From assembly GCA_003648635.1 (NCBI GenBank), contig QMPQ01000003.1:1-44669 (forward strand): a stretch of DNA of 44,669 bases, given 5' to 3'. A program made the position numbers and the translations under genes. Below the pieces are notes generated by a model. It ran no database searches. It saw only the letters and a list, made by a program, of their open reading frames with translations, and had not been told where the DNA came from. Position 1 is the first letter of the stretch, and each line of letters starts with the position of its first letter. The stretch comes from Bacteroidota bacterium. GTDB lineage: Bacteria; Bacteroidota; Bacteroidia; Bacteroidales; GCA-2748055. Of this stretch, positions 24,902 to 33,834 are shown one piece after another.

Positions 24902-25710
24902 CACACAGAAAATATTTAAAGAATAAAAAGAAGATAGTGGTAAAGGTCGGTACCAGTCTGCTGGCCTATGAGAATGGAAAAATTAACCTGCAACGAATGG
25001 AAAAGCTGGTAAGGGTCCTGGCCGATCTGAGCAATAGTGGCAAAGAAGTGGTTTTGGTCTCCTCTGGAGCAGTTGGTGTTGGTGCGGGTATGATTGGTCT
25101 TGACAACAAACCGGACAAGCTGGTCATGAAACAGGCTCTCGCTGCCATCGGGCAGGTTGGATTAATCAGGTTGTATCAGAAATTTTTCGATGAATACAAT
25201 TTTACAGTGGCCCAGGTGCTCCTGACACGCGATGGGATTGAGAACAGCCTGCGCAGGAAAAATGCAAGGAACACCCTGAACCAACTTATCGAAATGGGAA
25301 TTGTCCCGGTGGTTAATGAGAATGATACGGTTATTACTGATGAGATTGAATTCGGGGATAACGATACCCTTTCTGCGGCAGTTGCAACCCTGATCCAGGC
25401 CGATCTGCTTCTGATTCTTACCGATACCGATGGAGTATTTACAGCCGATCCGCATATTCACGTATCGGCCCGGAAGGTGCCCAAGGTGATGAAGGCCAGT
25501 GATGATCTCAAAGATGTGGATTTAAGGGGATCCTCAAAGATGGGATCCGGTGGAATGGTCTCCAAGATTGCAGCAGCTGAGCTCTGTCGTGAACACAATG
25601 TGGATGTTGTTATTGCCAATGGTGCAGATCCTGCAACTATTATGGACGTGCTTGATGGAAAGGACCTTGGAACATTCTTTGTATCAGATGCCACCCAGAT
25701 GGCAGGATAG
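24898..25710 (+). CDS. proB: Glutamate 5-kinase (PUA-less)
   Basis: The 270-residue kinase phosphorylates glutamate as the first proline step. The amino-acid kinase fold is complete: KIVVKVGTSLL, VVLVSSGAVGVGAGM, PVVNENDTV, ILTDTDGVF and GSGGMVSKIAAA. It lacks the C-terminal PUA domain that makes the E. coli enzyme about 367 residues. Short ProB forms are common and may differ in proline feedback control. Coupled to argH by a four-base overlap, 39 bases before proA. Confidence 0.94.
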   Translation: MTHRKYLKNKKKIVVKVGTSLLAYENGKINLQRMEKLVRVLADLSNSGKEVVLVSSGAVGVGAGMIGLDNKPDKLVMKQALAAIGQVGLIRLYQKFFDEYNFTVAQVLLTRDGIENSLRRKNARNTLNQLIEMGIVPVVNENDTVITDEIEFGDNDTLSAAVATLIQADLLLILTDTDGVFTADPHIHVSARKVPKVMKASDDLKDVDLRGSSKMGSGGMVSKIAAAELCREHNVDVVIANGADPATIMDVLDGKDLGTFFVSDATQMAG

Positions 25711-25749
25711 TAGTGCTTAGTGTGATAGTGCCTGGTAAAACTTAAGAAC

Positions 25750-26994
25750 ATGAACGAATTAACTGAGATAGGGAAGAGAGCAAAAGAGGCTTCAAAACAG
25801 CTGGCCCACCTGAATACAGACCAGAAAAACCAGGTTTTACTTCTGGCGGCTGAGTTATTGGAGAGATCCATTCCAGACCTACTTGAAGCCAATGCGGCCG
25901 ATCTGAAGCAGGGAGAGGATATGGGATTGAAAGGGGCTATCGTGGAGCGTCTAAGCCTGACGGATGACAGGATCAGAGGGATTGCGGAAGGCTTGCGTGA
26001 GATTGTGCAGCTGGAGGATCCCATTGGAGAGATAGAGGAAATGAAAAAAAGGCCCAATGGGCTCTTGATCGGAAAGAAAAGGGTGCCTTTGGGAGTGGTG
26101 GGAGTGATCTATGAATCGCGGCCCAATGTTACCGCTGATGTGGCCGGACTATGTATTAAAACCGGGAATGTATGTGTGCTCCGTGGAGGAAAAGAGGCTT
26201 TCCATTCGAATAATGCCCTTGTAAAAATTTTCCACAAGGCCATTTTTGAATGTGGCCTGGATCCTCATATGGTACAGCTGGTGCAGGACACCTCCCGGGA
26301 AAGTGCCATCGCCATGATGAAGCTAAATGCCTACCTGGATATACTGATCCCCCGCGGAGGAGCCGGACTGATACAGGCGGTGGTACAGAACAGTACCGTT
26401 CCGGTGATTGAAACCGGGGTGGGTAATTGTCATATCTACGTGGATGAGGCGGCCGATCTGGAGAAGGCAGTGGCCATTGTATACAATGCCAAAACCCACC
26501 GCCCCGGAGTTTGCAATGCAGCTGAAAGTCTGCTCATACATAAAAAAGTGGCCGTTGAGGTCTTGCCCGACATTGGCAAAGCACTTAAGGAGGGAAAGGT
26601 GGAGATTAGGGGTGATCGATGGACCTGTGAACTGGTCCCCGATGCTACTTCTGCCACCGAAGAGGATTGGTCTACCGAATACCTCGACCTGATAATCTCT
26701 TCAAAAGTTGTGGGATCGGTGGAGGAGGCGGTGGATCATATAAACCGCTATGGATCGATGCATTCGGAAAGTATTATCACAGAGAACTACAGTCATGCGC
26801 AGTACTTTCTTGATCGGGTGGATGCGGCAGCAGTCTATGTGAATGCTTCCACCAGGTTCACAGATGGATTTGAGTTTGGCTATGGGGCCGAGATCGGGAT
26901 CAGTACCCAGAAGTTACATGCCCGTGGTCCCATGGGACTTAAAGAACTCACCACCAGCAAGTATATCATTTATGGTTCGGGTCAGACCCGCTAA
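25750..26994 (+). CDS. proA: Glutamate-5-semialdehyde dehydrogenase (gamma-glutamyl phosphate reductase)
   Basis: The 414-residue enzyme reduces gamma-glutamyl phosphate to glutamate semialdehyde with NADPH. It has the aldehyde-dehydrogenase fold with catalytic Cys255 in THRPGVCNAAES, plus PLGVVGVIYESRPNVTADVAGL and LRGGKEAFHSN, all ProA hallmarks. Length is normal. It ends the arg/pro operon 23 bases before the convergent carA stop; a stem-loop with a T tract overlaps the end of carA just downstream. Confidence 0.95.
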   Translation: MNELTEIGKRAKEASKQLAHLNTDQKNQVLLLAAELLERSIPDLLEANAADLKQGEDMGLKGAIVERLSLTDDRIRGIAEGLREIVQLEDPIGEIEEMKKRPNGLLIGKKRVPLGVVGVIYESRPNVTADVAGLCIKTGNVCVLRGGKEAFHSNNALVKIFHKAIFECGLDPHMVQLVQDTSRESAIAMMKLNAYLDILIPRGGAGLIQAVVQNSTVPVIETGVGNCHIYVDEAADLEKAVAIVYNAKTHRPGVCNAAESLLIHKKVAVEVLPDIGKALKEGKVEIRGDRWTCELVPDATSATEEDWSTEYLDLIISSKVVGSVEEAVDHINRYGSMHSESIITENYSHAQYFLDRVDAAAVYVNASTRFTDGFEFGYGAEIGISTQKLHARGPMGLKELTTSKYIIYGSGQTR

Positions 26995-27004
26995 AATCAC
27001 AATC

Positions 27005-27041
27005 CGCAGAGAAATATCTATTGGTCCCCTCTGTGTTTTTT
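27005..27041 (+). terminator. Possible terminator after proA
   Basis: CGCAGAG (27005-27011) pairs with CTCTGTG (27029-27035; one G-U pair) across a 17-base loop and is followed by six Ts. It lies at the convergent carA 3' end (stop at 27018-27020). The stem is short and the loop long, so confidence is moderate; no better candidate ends the operon. Confidence 0.4.
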
Positions 27042-28106
27042 GATGTTATCAATAAATACATCAAAGAGATGAGCTGTATCGGTAGGTCCGCCCGAAGCTT
27101 CTGGATGGAACTGTGTGGAGAAGAAAGGCTTTGACAGGTGCTTCATTCCCTCGTTGGTATCATCATTCAGATTAATAAAGAGGGGCTCCCATCCTTTGGG
27201 CAGGGTTAGGTTGTCAATGGCAAAGCCATGATTCTGTGAAGTGATATAGGCTTTGTCCGTTCCCACTTCCAGTACGGGCTGGTTGTGACTGCGGTGTCCG
27301 TATTTCAGTTTATAGGTATCGCCACCTGCAGCGAGAGCCATCAACTGGTTCCCCAGACAGATCCCAAAAATGGGGGTTTCCGACTGGTAGGCTTTGGCCA
27401 GGCTGTCAATGGTAATGCTACATTGCTTGGGGTCTCCCGGACCATTGGAGATAAAGAGGCCATCATACTCCTCTTTGCTTATATCGTGGTCCCAGGGTAC
27501 CCGGATAACTGTAGTATCCCGATTCAGCAGGTAGCGGATAATGTTATACTTCACCCCACAGTCAAGCAGCAGGATCCTGTACTTCCCATTCCCATAAATC
27601 TTCTTTTCACCTATACTGACCTGCGCCACCAGGTTCTCCAGGTTGGGATTGTAGCTTTCAGGCTCTTTATCATCAAGTACGATCTTCCCCAGCATGGATC
27701 CTTTCTCCCTCAGCAGTTTGGTGATCATTCGGGTGTCCACATCAAAAATCCCAGGTATCTTATGTTGTTTTAGCCAGTCGCCCAGGCTTTGCTCTGCATT
27801 CCAGTGGGAATATTCAGCGGAATAATCTGAGATTACCAGGGCTGAGATATGAAGCTGGTCCGATTCAAAAAACTTGAAGAGGTCATTTTCCGAATCTTCG
27901 CGGGGAACGCCGTAATTACCCACCAGTGGATAGGTAAGCACCAGGACCTGTCCTTTATAAGAGGGATCGGTGAGACTTTCAGGATATCCGGTCATGGCCG
28001 TATTGAAAACCACCTCTCCGGCGATGCTTCCTTCATAAGCAAAAGATTTGCCATGAAATGTGGATCCATCCTCCAGGATCAGTTTGATTGCTTTGAACTT
28101 CATCAT
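27018..28106 (-). CDS. carA: Carbamoyl-phosphate synthase small chain (glutamine amidotransferase)
   Basis: The 362-residue subunit hydrolyses glutamine to supply ammonia to CarB. The N-terminal CPSase domain (LEDGSTFHGKSFAYEGSIAGEVVFNTAMTGYPE) is complete. The class I amidotransferase domain has nucleophile Cys250 in IFGICLGNQLMALA and the His/Glu pair in STQFHPEASGG. Its start overlaps the stop of the upstream TlpA-like gene by four bases (ATGA), so it is translationally tied to that gene rather than to carB, which lies 7.8 kb downstream in the same orientation. Confidence 0.96.
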   Translation of the reverse strand: MMKFKAIKLILEDGSTFHGKSFAYEGSIAGEVVFNTAMTGYPESLTDPSYKGQVLVLTYPLVGNYGVPREDSENDLFKFFESDQLHISALVISDYSAEYSHWNAEQSLGDWLKQHKIPGIFDVDTRMITKLLREKGSMLGKIVLDDKEPESYNPNLENLVAQVSIGEKKIYGNGKYRILLLDCGVKYNIIRYLLNRDTTVIRVPWDHDISKEEYDGLFISNGPGDPKQCSITIDSLAKAYQSETPIFGICLGNQLMALAAGGDTYKLKYGHRSHNQPVLEVGTDKAYITSQNHGFAIDNLTLPKGWEPLFINLNDDTNEGMKHLSKPFFSTQFHPEASGGPTDTAHLFDVFIDNIKKHRGDQ

Positions 28107-29587
28107 TTATTCTTATCGTTTGATTCAAGTTTAATCAGGTTGTTGATGATCTGTTCAGCCTGTTCAGGTGTGACCCGCTTGGCAACAATTTTTTTATCCC
28201 GGTCAAGCACAAAGAGCTGCGGATAGCTTTGCAGGTTATACAATTGTCGGAACTCATTACTATAGGGACTCCAGCAATTTATCCATCCAAGGAGCTGGTT
28301 TTCATTGACAAAATCGACCCACTTCTCTTTTCCCTCAACGGAGTTGAGTACATGAACGGAGATAAGCTCCACCCCTTTATCTTTCATCCTGGTGTATACT
28401 TCGTGCAGGGCTGGTGTTGATTTTTTACAATGCCCACAGTCGGCCTCCCAGAAATACAGGATGGTATAGGAGGCTTCAACATCATACATATAGAAATCAT
28501 GCCCGATATGGGGATCCCGCTTAATGGCTGTATCCTGCATAGCCATTCCAAAATGTTCATCAGGGACCTGACGCAGGATCAGGTTAGGGGCCGGCTGGCC
28601 AATTAATGTGGGTTTGTTGAGGGCCAGGTTTTCTTTCAGCTTGTCCAGAAACTCCGGGTTGCTCCAGGTGGCATCGGGAATGTAGTAATACTCAGCTATG
28701 TGAAAGTAGACTCCATCCATTCCAATAAACTTACTCTCTGCAAAGTGATTGAAAAGGGTGATCAGCATATACCTGTAAAGCTCAAGTTCCTTTTTGGACC
28801 CGCTAAGCAGGTAATCAACAGCAACAATGAGTGAATCGGGGTGTTGTGGTACGGCCCTGGTCAGGTAGTTCATAATTTTACCTTCATAGAGCGGGGTGTG
28901 TAAAAGCCTGACATTAAAGGGATCAAAACGATCAAAGTAGTGTTCCCTGTAGTAGAAGAAGCGGATGGAGTCATCGTACCTTCTCTCCCCTGTTAGCATG
29001 GATTCAGGCGGAAGGGGTTCCCTGGTGGCACCAATAAAATCTGTGACAAACAGCTGTGGGTACTTTGCCTCTATCTGGTCCATATAGGTCTCCATCTCCT
29101 TATTGATTAGCTTTTGCTGAGTAAGGATCTCAGTACTATCTGCTGAGCTGGAGGCGTTGTTATACATGGATGTGAGCTTCTCAAGCTCCCCTCTTTTTTC
29201 CTGAAGGAAGGACTTATACTCCTGGAATATCCGGTTGTCATCCGAATCCCTGAAGCTGATGCTCCTTACAAGATCGGCAGTATCAGCATGGATGGAGAGG
29301 TCCTGATCGTCTCCAAGCAGCAGGTCAAAATAATGAGCAGGATCGACGTAGACCAGGTAGAGTCCGCCGGTAAACGCTTCCTTACCTTCAAAAATCCCCT
29401 GGCCTTTCTGATCCAGTACTATGGTATCTTTAGGGATCATCCGTGAGGTGAAATACTCTCCAAGAATAAGGGTGTCGTTTGAGAGTCCTTTTATTTCAAC
29501 TTCAATCCGGTATCCCTGTGCCGACATGGAGGAGGAGAAGAGAAGTATCACTGAAAGCAAGGATAAAAATCCCTTTCGAAATGTCAT
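28103..29587 (-). CDS. Exported DUF4369/TlpA-like thiol-disulfide protein
   Basis: An exported protein of 494 residues (start at 29587; another ATG at 29596 would add three). A signal peptide (RKGFLSLLSVILLFSSSMSAQG) leads into a DUF4369-like beta domain (YRIEVEIKGLSNDTLILGEYF), then a helical DUF5106-type middle. A C-terminal thioredoxin fold carries the CGHC active site (about residue 384) in YFWEADCGHCKKSTPALHEVY and a cis-proline region at LQSYPQLFVLD. No lipobox cysteine is visible, so it is probably periplasmic. It resembles TlpA-like reductases, but the partner is unknown. Coupled by a four-base overlap to carA, with no obvious functional link. Confidence 0.85.
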   Translation of the reverse strand: MTFRKGFLSLLSVILLFSSSMSAQGYRIEVEIKGLSNDTLILGEYFTSRMIPKDTIVLDQKGQGIFEGKEAFTGGLYLVYVDPAHYFDLLLGDDQDLSIHADTADLVRSISFRDSDDNRIFQEYKSFLQEKRGELEKLTSMYNNASSSADSTEILTQQKLINKEMETYMDQIEAKYPQLFVTDFIGATREPLPPESMLTGERRYDDSIRFFYYREHYFDRFDPFNVRLLHTPLYEGKIMNYLTRAVPQHPDSLIVAVDYLLSGSKKELELYRYMLITLFNHFAESKFIGMDGVYFHIAEYYYIPDATWSNPEFLDKLKENLALNKPTLIGQPAPNLILRQVPDEHFGMAMQDTAIKRDPHIGHDFYMYDVEASYTILYFWEADCGHCKKSTPALHEVYTRMKDKGVELISVHVLNSVEGKEKWVDFVNENQLLGWINCWSPYSNEFRQLYNLQSYPQLFVLDRDKKIVAKRVTPEQAEQIINNLIKLESNDKNK

Positions 29588-29611
29588 CAATTGCATCTTT
29601 TAAAAATCGGT

Positions 29612-29619
29612 CAAAGTTA
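29612..29619 (-). promoter_or_regulatory. Candidate -7 element of the TlpA-like/carA operon
   Basis: On the minus strand TAACTTTG (29619-29612) matches TAnnTTTG exactly, 24-25 bases before the chosen ATG at 29587. The nearest TTG upstream is 26 bases away, longer than usual, so only the -7 half is convincing. Confidence 0.4.
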
Positions 29620-29692
29620 ATGATTCTATTTTAAAACATATCGTACAATCACCATGCCACGCTTAGGCGAAAATCATTAACTTGTCTTCACT

Positions 29693-30667
29693 ATGTATAC
29701 ACTCCTTGAAGCACAGAACCTGGTTGAGAAGCATATTCAAACCCTAAACATTCCGGATACACCGCCTGAATTGTATGAGCCTGTCAGGTATATCCTTTCC
29801 ATTGGAGGGAAGCGGATCAGACCCGCTCTTGTGATTCTGGCCTGTGATATGTTTGACGGAGACGTGGCATCTGCACTTATTCCGGCTGTAGCCATTGAGA
29901 TCTTTCACAATTTTACCCTCTTGCATGATGATATCATGGACCGTTCTGAGCGGAGAAGAGGCAGCCCGACAGTGCATGTCAAATACAATGAGAACGTAGC
30001 CATTCTTTCAGGCGATGTTATGTCTATTTTGGCCAGTCGCCTGATGAACCAGGCTCCAGGGGTAGTGCTGAATGTTGTCCATGAAGTTTTTACCAAGACG
30101 GCCATGCAGGTATGTGAAGGCCAGCAGATGGATATGAATTTTGAGGAGGTCCTCTCTGTCTCAGAGGAGGAATATCTCACCATGATAGAGTTAAAAACGG
30201 CCGTATTAATAGCTGCCAGTCTGAAGATTGGAGCCATCCTGGGAGGTTCTTCCCAGAGAGATGCTGAAGACCTGTATGAATTTGGGAAAAACCTGGGTAT
30301 TGCTTTTCAACTGCAGGATGACCTGCTTGATACCTTCGGCGACCCGGCGGTGATGGGTAAGAACCGGGGAACAGATATTGTGGATAATAAGAAGACCTTC
30401 CTGGTGATCCAGGCACTGGAAGCGGCTTCACCTACTCAAAAAGAGGAGCTTATTGGGTGGCTCAAAGAGAAAAATTTTAACCCGGAAGAGAAGATCGAAG
30501 CGATCACTGCTATCTTTGATGCCCTGGGTGTCAAAAAGCTTACAGAGAATAGAATCCGAAGCTATTATCAGCATGCACTTACCAACCTGGAAAACCTGAA
30601 TAGACCAGAAGAGGGCAAGACAGAACTATACAACTTCGCCTCTTTTCTTATGAACCGAAACCGCTAA
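29693..30667 (+). CDS. Polyprenyl (trans-isoprenyl) diphosphate synthase
   Basis: The 324-residue all-helical prenyltransferase elongates allylic diphosphates with isopentenyl diphosphate. The first aspartate-rich motif is DDIMD (79-83) followed by RSERRRGSPTVH, and the second is DDLLD (209-213) in FQLQDDLLDTFGD; GGKRIRPALV near the start binds diphosphate. Phe74, five residues before the first aspartate, is bulky and in related enzymes restricts chain length, so a short product (about C20) is likely rather than a long quinone tail. Its 3' end overlaps the convergent DUF2723 gene by 20 bases. Confidence 0.88.
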   Translation: MYTLLEAQNLVEKHIQTLNIPDTPPELYEPVRYILSIGGKRIRPALVILACDMFDGDVASALIPAVAIEIFHNFTLLHDDIMDRSERRRGSPTVHVKYNENVAILSGDVMSILASRLMNQAPGVVLNVVHEVFTKTAMQVCEGQQMDMNFEEVLSVSEEEYLTMIELKTAVLIAASLKIGAILGGSSQRDAEDLYEFGKNLGIAFQLQDDLLDTFGDPAVMGKNRGTDIVDNKKTFLVIQALEAASPTQKEELIGWLKEKNFNPEEKIEAITAIFDALGVKKLTENRIRSYYQHALTNLENLNRPEEGKTELYNFASFLMNRNR

Positions 30668-33600
30668 TTCCAAGTTCCAGCAATAAATCCTCCTGTTGAT
30701 AATTCTGGAGAAGGATTCTTAACTCCTCCATCTGGAACATGGCCTCATTGATTTCTCGCTGAATGGACGATCTGTGCCGTGCCTTCATGGCATTGTAATA
30801 GCTTACTTCTTTACTCAGGTTCTGGTAATGCTCTGATAGTATGAGATTGGCTTTCTCTGCCTCAGCACACAGGTAATAGGCCTCAATAATCCCTTCATGG
30901 TGGATCACTCCTCCATCTCTGTTTGGCATGGTGATCCCGGTAACAAACTGGTCGTAGGGAAGTACCCTGGAGGGGGCCAGCTCCATGCAGCGGTCCAGAA
31001 CTTCTACGGCCCGTTCCCGGTCTCCCTCCTGCAGCAGTTGCATAGCCAGTCGGGTATATAGGCTTCGAAAACGAATCACCGACAAGGTGCGAATGGTATA
31101 ATAGTCAAGCTGCACATCCTCCGCATTCATCCTGCCCCACTCAAACTGATTCATCAGCCTTTTATACAGGGTATCGGTATCGATATCGCCCATCACCAGA
31201 ATACTTTCATAAGGAGTTCTAAGAGGTACCAGCCGGTAGGCCAATCCCTCGTTCCGGTAAAACTCTTCCAGGCCAAGCGATCCGTCAAAACCACCTGATG
31301 TATAGTATATGGGACGTTTCCACTTGTTGGAACTTATTATATCCAGCTGCCCGAGATTGTTTTTCAGGATCTGGCCATTGGGTTCCAGTTGAATGGGAAT
31401 CTGTTTTTCAATTCTGTGAGCGTCTTCCCGGGCTACGGTGCCATTGGAGACCACCGTGGCTGAATCTGTCTGAAGAATCAGTTGATGGGTGGGAATAAAG
31501 TTGACCTGTTGTCCGCTTCGCAGCTTCACCTTGGTATCGGGATTATCGCTCTTCATAAAGTTGAGCATATAATCTGTAGTGGCCCGTTGATTGTGCTCTC
31601 TAACAAAGATGCTGTTTCCCGGAATGGCTTCGTATTTGCTCTGGGGGATGGTAAAGGGAAGCGGCTCTGAATCATAATTCTTCCATCTGGCCTGATCAAT
31701 ATACCAGTCCATATTAAATAGCATCATATTGACAATGCGGACATCTTCCCTGACGCCCTCCACATCCTGTACATACCAGAGCGGGAAGGTGTCATTATCC
31801 CCTACTGTAAAGAGCACAGCATTTTCGCTACACGAATTCAGGTAGTTTTTGGCTATATCCCGCGCAGTATACCGGCCGGAGCGATCATGATCATCCCAGT
31901 TCTGTGTGGCCATCACTAAGGGTACGGCCACAAGACTGATAAGTGTTGCAAGGATGGCAGAAAGATTTGCCTTAAGCTTTGAATGCAGAACCTGATATAG
32001 CCCTGCCACACCCATTCCAATCCAGATGGCAAATGCATAGAAAGAGCCTGCAAAGGCATAGTCTCGTTCCCGGGGTTGGTAGGGAGTTTGGTTAAGGTAG
32101 ATGACGATGGCAATCCCGGTAAGTATAAACAGGCTCAGGACCACCAGAAAATCGCGGGGACGCTTGTCCAGTTGGAAAAACAGGCCCATTAGTCCAAGCA
32201 AGAGGGGTAGGAAGAAATATGTGTTTCTGGCCGGATGATTTTTCATCTGATCGGGCAGCATCTTCTGTGGCCCGATCCTGGCCGAATCGAGGAAGGCGAT
32301 CCCGCTGATCCAGTTTCCGTTCAAAACGTTTCCATGTCCCTGGATATCGTTTTGCCGGCCAGTAAAATTCCACATAAAATAACGCAGATACATATGTCCG
32401 ATCTGGTAACGGAACAGGAACTCCAGGTTGTCCAGGAAAGTGGGACTAGCTGGATTATTTATGGTAGCGAACTCCTGGTATGCCTGCCTGTGTGTACCGT
32501 TACGGCTATACATGCGAGGAAGCAGCACCTTGCTGCCTCTCATTACTACCTCGGGTTTGCGGTAGGCTATTTCATATTTGTTTTCCTCTTTGTTCAGTTT
32601 GTAGACTGGTTTTTTGTAGACCAGGTTCTCAACTTCTGCATTGTACTGGTGACCAAGAATGAGTGGGCGGTCCCCGTATTGCTCCCGGTTCAGGTAGGAG
32701 AGAAGTGCAAAGACATTTTCCGGACGGTTTTCATTCATGGGTGGACCAGCCAGGGAGCGTATGACGATCAGTGCATAGGAAGAGTAACCGATTACGATTA
32801 CAGTGATGCCCAAAAGTACTGTATTCCAAAGAATATTTTTTTTCACAAACTGGGTCCTGTAGATTCCATAGATCAGCGCACCCAGAAGGAGGAATACATA
32901 GATGACGACGCCTACATTGTAGTGCAATCCAACAGTATTGGTAAAGAACTTTTCAACGACAGTAGCCACTTTGACAATTCCCGGGATAACCCCATACATG
33001 ATCAAGAGGAGAATCACCACAGCTACCCCCAGTGCTTTGAAAATTCCATTGCGTGTCACTTTCGGGGATTTTTTGAAATAATAGACCAGTACAATGGCAG
33101 GGATGGCCAGAAGGTTCAGAAGGTGTACCCCTATGGAGAGGCCAATAAGGTATGCAATCAGTATCAGCCATCGATTGGCTCCTGGCTCGTCGGCCACATT
33201 CTCCCACTTGAGAATGGCCCAGAAAACAAGTGCTGTAAAGAGGGAAGACGTGGCATATACCTCTCCTTCAACAGCTGAGAACCAGAAGGAGTCCGAGAAG
33301 GTGTAAGCCATGGCGCCGACAAAGGAACCCCCCAAAATAACAATCATATTAGCAGTGGAGACCTTGCCCGATGCATCATGGAATACTTTCTTCAGCAGGT
33401 GAGAGATGGTCCAGAAGAGGAAGAGAATGGTAAAAGCACTGGCGAAGGCAGAAACTGCATTGATCAACATGGCCACCTTTCCGGTATCGGAGGTAAAGAG
33501 CGAGAAGATCCTTCCAAGGAGCATAAAAAATGGTGCTCCGGGGGGATGGCCTACCTGAAGCTTATAAGAACTGGCAATAAACTCACCACAGTCCCACAGG

Positions 33601-33692
33601 CTAACGGTAGGTTCAAGGGTAAGAAGATAGACTAAGAGGGCGATGGCGAAGCTTACCCAGCCCATCAGAAGGTTCATGTTCTTAAACTGCAT
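30648..33692 (-). CDS. DUF2723 multi-pass membrane protein (TMEM260-like glycosyltransferase candidate)
   Basis: The 1,014-residue protein starts with a multi-helix membrane region. It holds the DUF2723 signature LTLEPTVSLWDCGEFIASSYKLQVGHPPGAPFFMLLGRIF, which carries the acidic residue pattern found in GT-C type transferases. About ten further helices follow (to roughly residue 600), including YQPRERDYAFAGSFYAFAIWIGMG. A soluble C-terminal part (NDTFPLWYVQDVEGVREDVRI, then helical repeats) is probably periplasmic. The human DUF2723 relative TMEM260 is a protein O-mannosyltransferase, so sugar transfer to exported proteins is plausible, not shown. The ATG at 33692 is near a divergent promoter pair. 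Confidence 0.85.
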   Translation of the reverse strand: MQFKNMNLLMGWVSFAIALLVYLLTLEPTVSLWDCGEFIASSYKLQVGHPPGAPFFMLLGRIFSLFTSDTGKVAMLINAVSAFASAFTILFLFWTISHLLKKVFHDASGKVSTANMIVILGGSFVGAMAYTFSDSFWFSAVEGEVYATSSLFTALVFWAILKWENVADEPGANRWLILIAYLIGLSIGVHLLNLLAIPAIVLVYYFKKSPKVTRNGIFKALGVAVVILLLIMYGVIPGIVKVATVVEKFFTNTVGLHYNVGVVIYVFLLLGALIYGIYRTQFVKKNILWNTVLLGITVIVIGYSSYALIVIRSLAGPPMNENRPENVFALLSYLNREQYGDRPLILGHQYNAEVENLVYKKPVYKLNKEENKYEIAYRKPEVVMRGSKVLLPRMYSRNGTHRQAYQEFATINNPASPTFLDNLEFLFRYQIGHMYLRYFMWNFTGRQNDIQGHGNVLNGNWISGIAFLDSARIGPQKMLPDQMKNHPARNTYFFLPLLLGLMGLFFQLDKRPRDFLVVLSLFILTGIAIVIYLNQTPYQPRERDYAFAGSFYAFAIWIGMGVAGLYQVLHSKLKANLSAILATLISLVAVPLVMATQNWDDHDRSGRYTARDIAKNYLNSCSENAVLFTVGDNDTFPLWYVQDVEGVREDVRIVNMMLFNMDWYIDQARWKNYDSEPLPFTIPQSKYEAIPGNSIFVREHNQRATTDYMLNFMKSDNPDTKVKLRSGQQVNFIPTHQLILQTDSATVVSNGTVAREDAHRIEKQIPIQLEPNGQILKNNLGQLDIISSNKWKRPIYYTSGGFDGSLGLEEFYRNEGLAYRLVPLRTPYESILVMGDIDTDTLYKRLMNQFEWGRMNAEDVQLDYYTIRTLSVIRFRSLYTRLAMQLLQEGDRERAVEVLDRCMELAPSRVLPYDQFVTGITMPNRDGGVIHHEGIIEAYYLCAEAEKANLILSEHYQNLSKEVSYYNAMKARHRSSIQREINEAMFQMEELRILLQNYQQEDLLLELGISGFGS

Positions 33693-33727
33693 ATGGCACT
33701 TGGATTCCTATATTAGTTTGGCTGGCA

Positions 33728-33760
33728 CGAATTTAACGCTTTTTTTAGCACTGCTGCCAA
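33728..33760 (-). promoter_or_regulatory. Candidate promoter of the DUF2723 gene
   Basis: On the minus strand TTG (33760-33758), 22 bases, then TAAATTCG (33735-33728), seven of eight to TAnnTTTG. Transcription would start near 33722, 30 bases before the ATG at 33692. Confidence 0.45.
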
Positions 33761-33781
33761 AAAACATTTTTTTTGAAAATC

Positions 33782-33812
33782 TTGACATATATGAAATGGA
33801 AATATATATTTG
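33782..33812 (+). promoter_or_regulatory. Promoter of the SUI1-like gene
   Basis: TTG (33782-33784), 20 bases, then TATATTTG (33805-33812), a perfect TAnnTTTG at ideal spacing. Transcription near 33818 excludes every upstream in-frame start and places the first usable ATG at 33835. It is divergent from the DUF2723 promoter about 20 bases away. Confidence 0.6.
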
Positions 33813-33834
33813 TTGTTCATTAAATCCAAAGTAC

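Noticed and set aside
32235..33278. Plus-strand reading frame of 347 codons
   Set aside because: It lies wholly antisense to the DUF2723 gene and its composition is that of a shadow frame, without any recognisable domain.
33643..33834. N-terminal extension of the SUI1-like protein
   Set aside because: It overlaps the DUF2723 gene and its promoter region, and a good promoter lies inside it, so translation must begin later.
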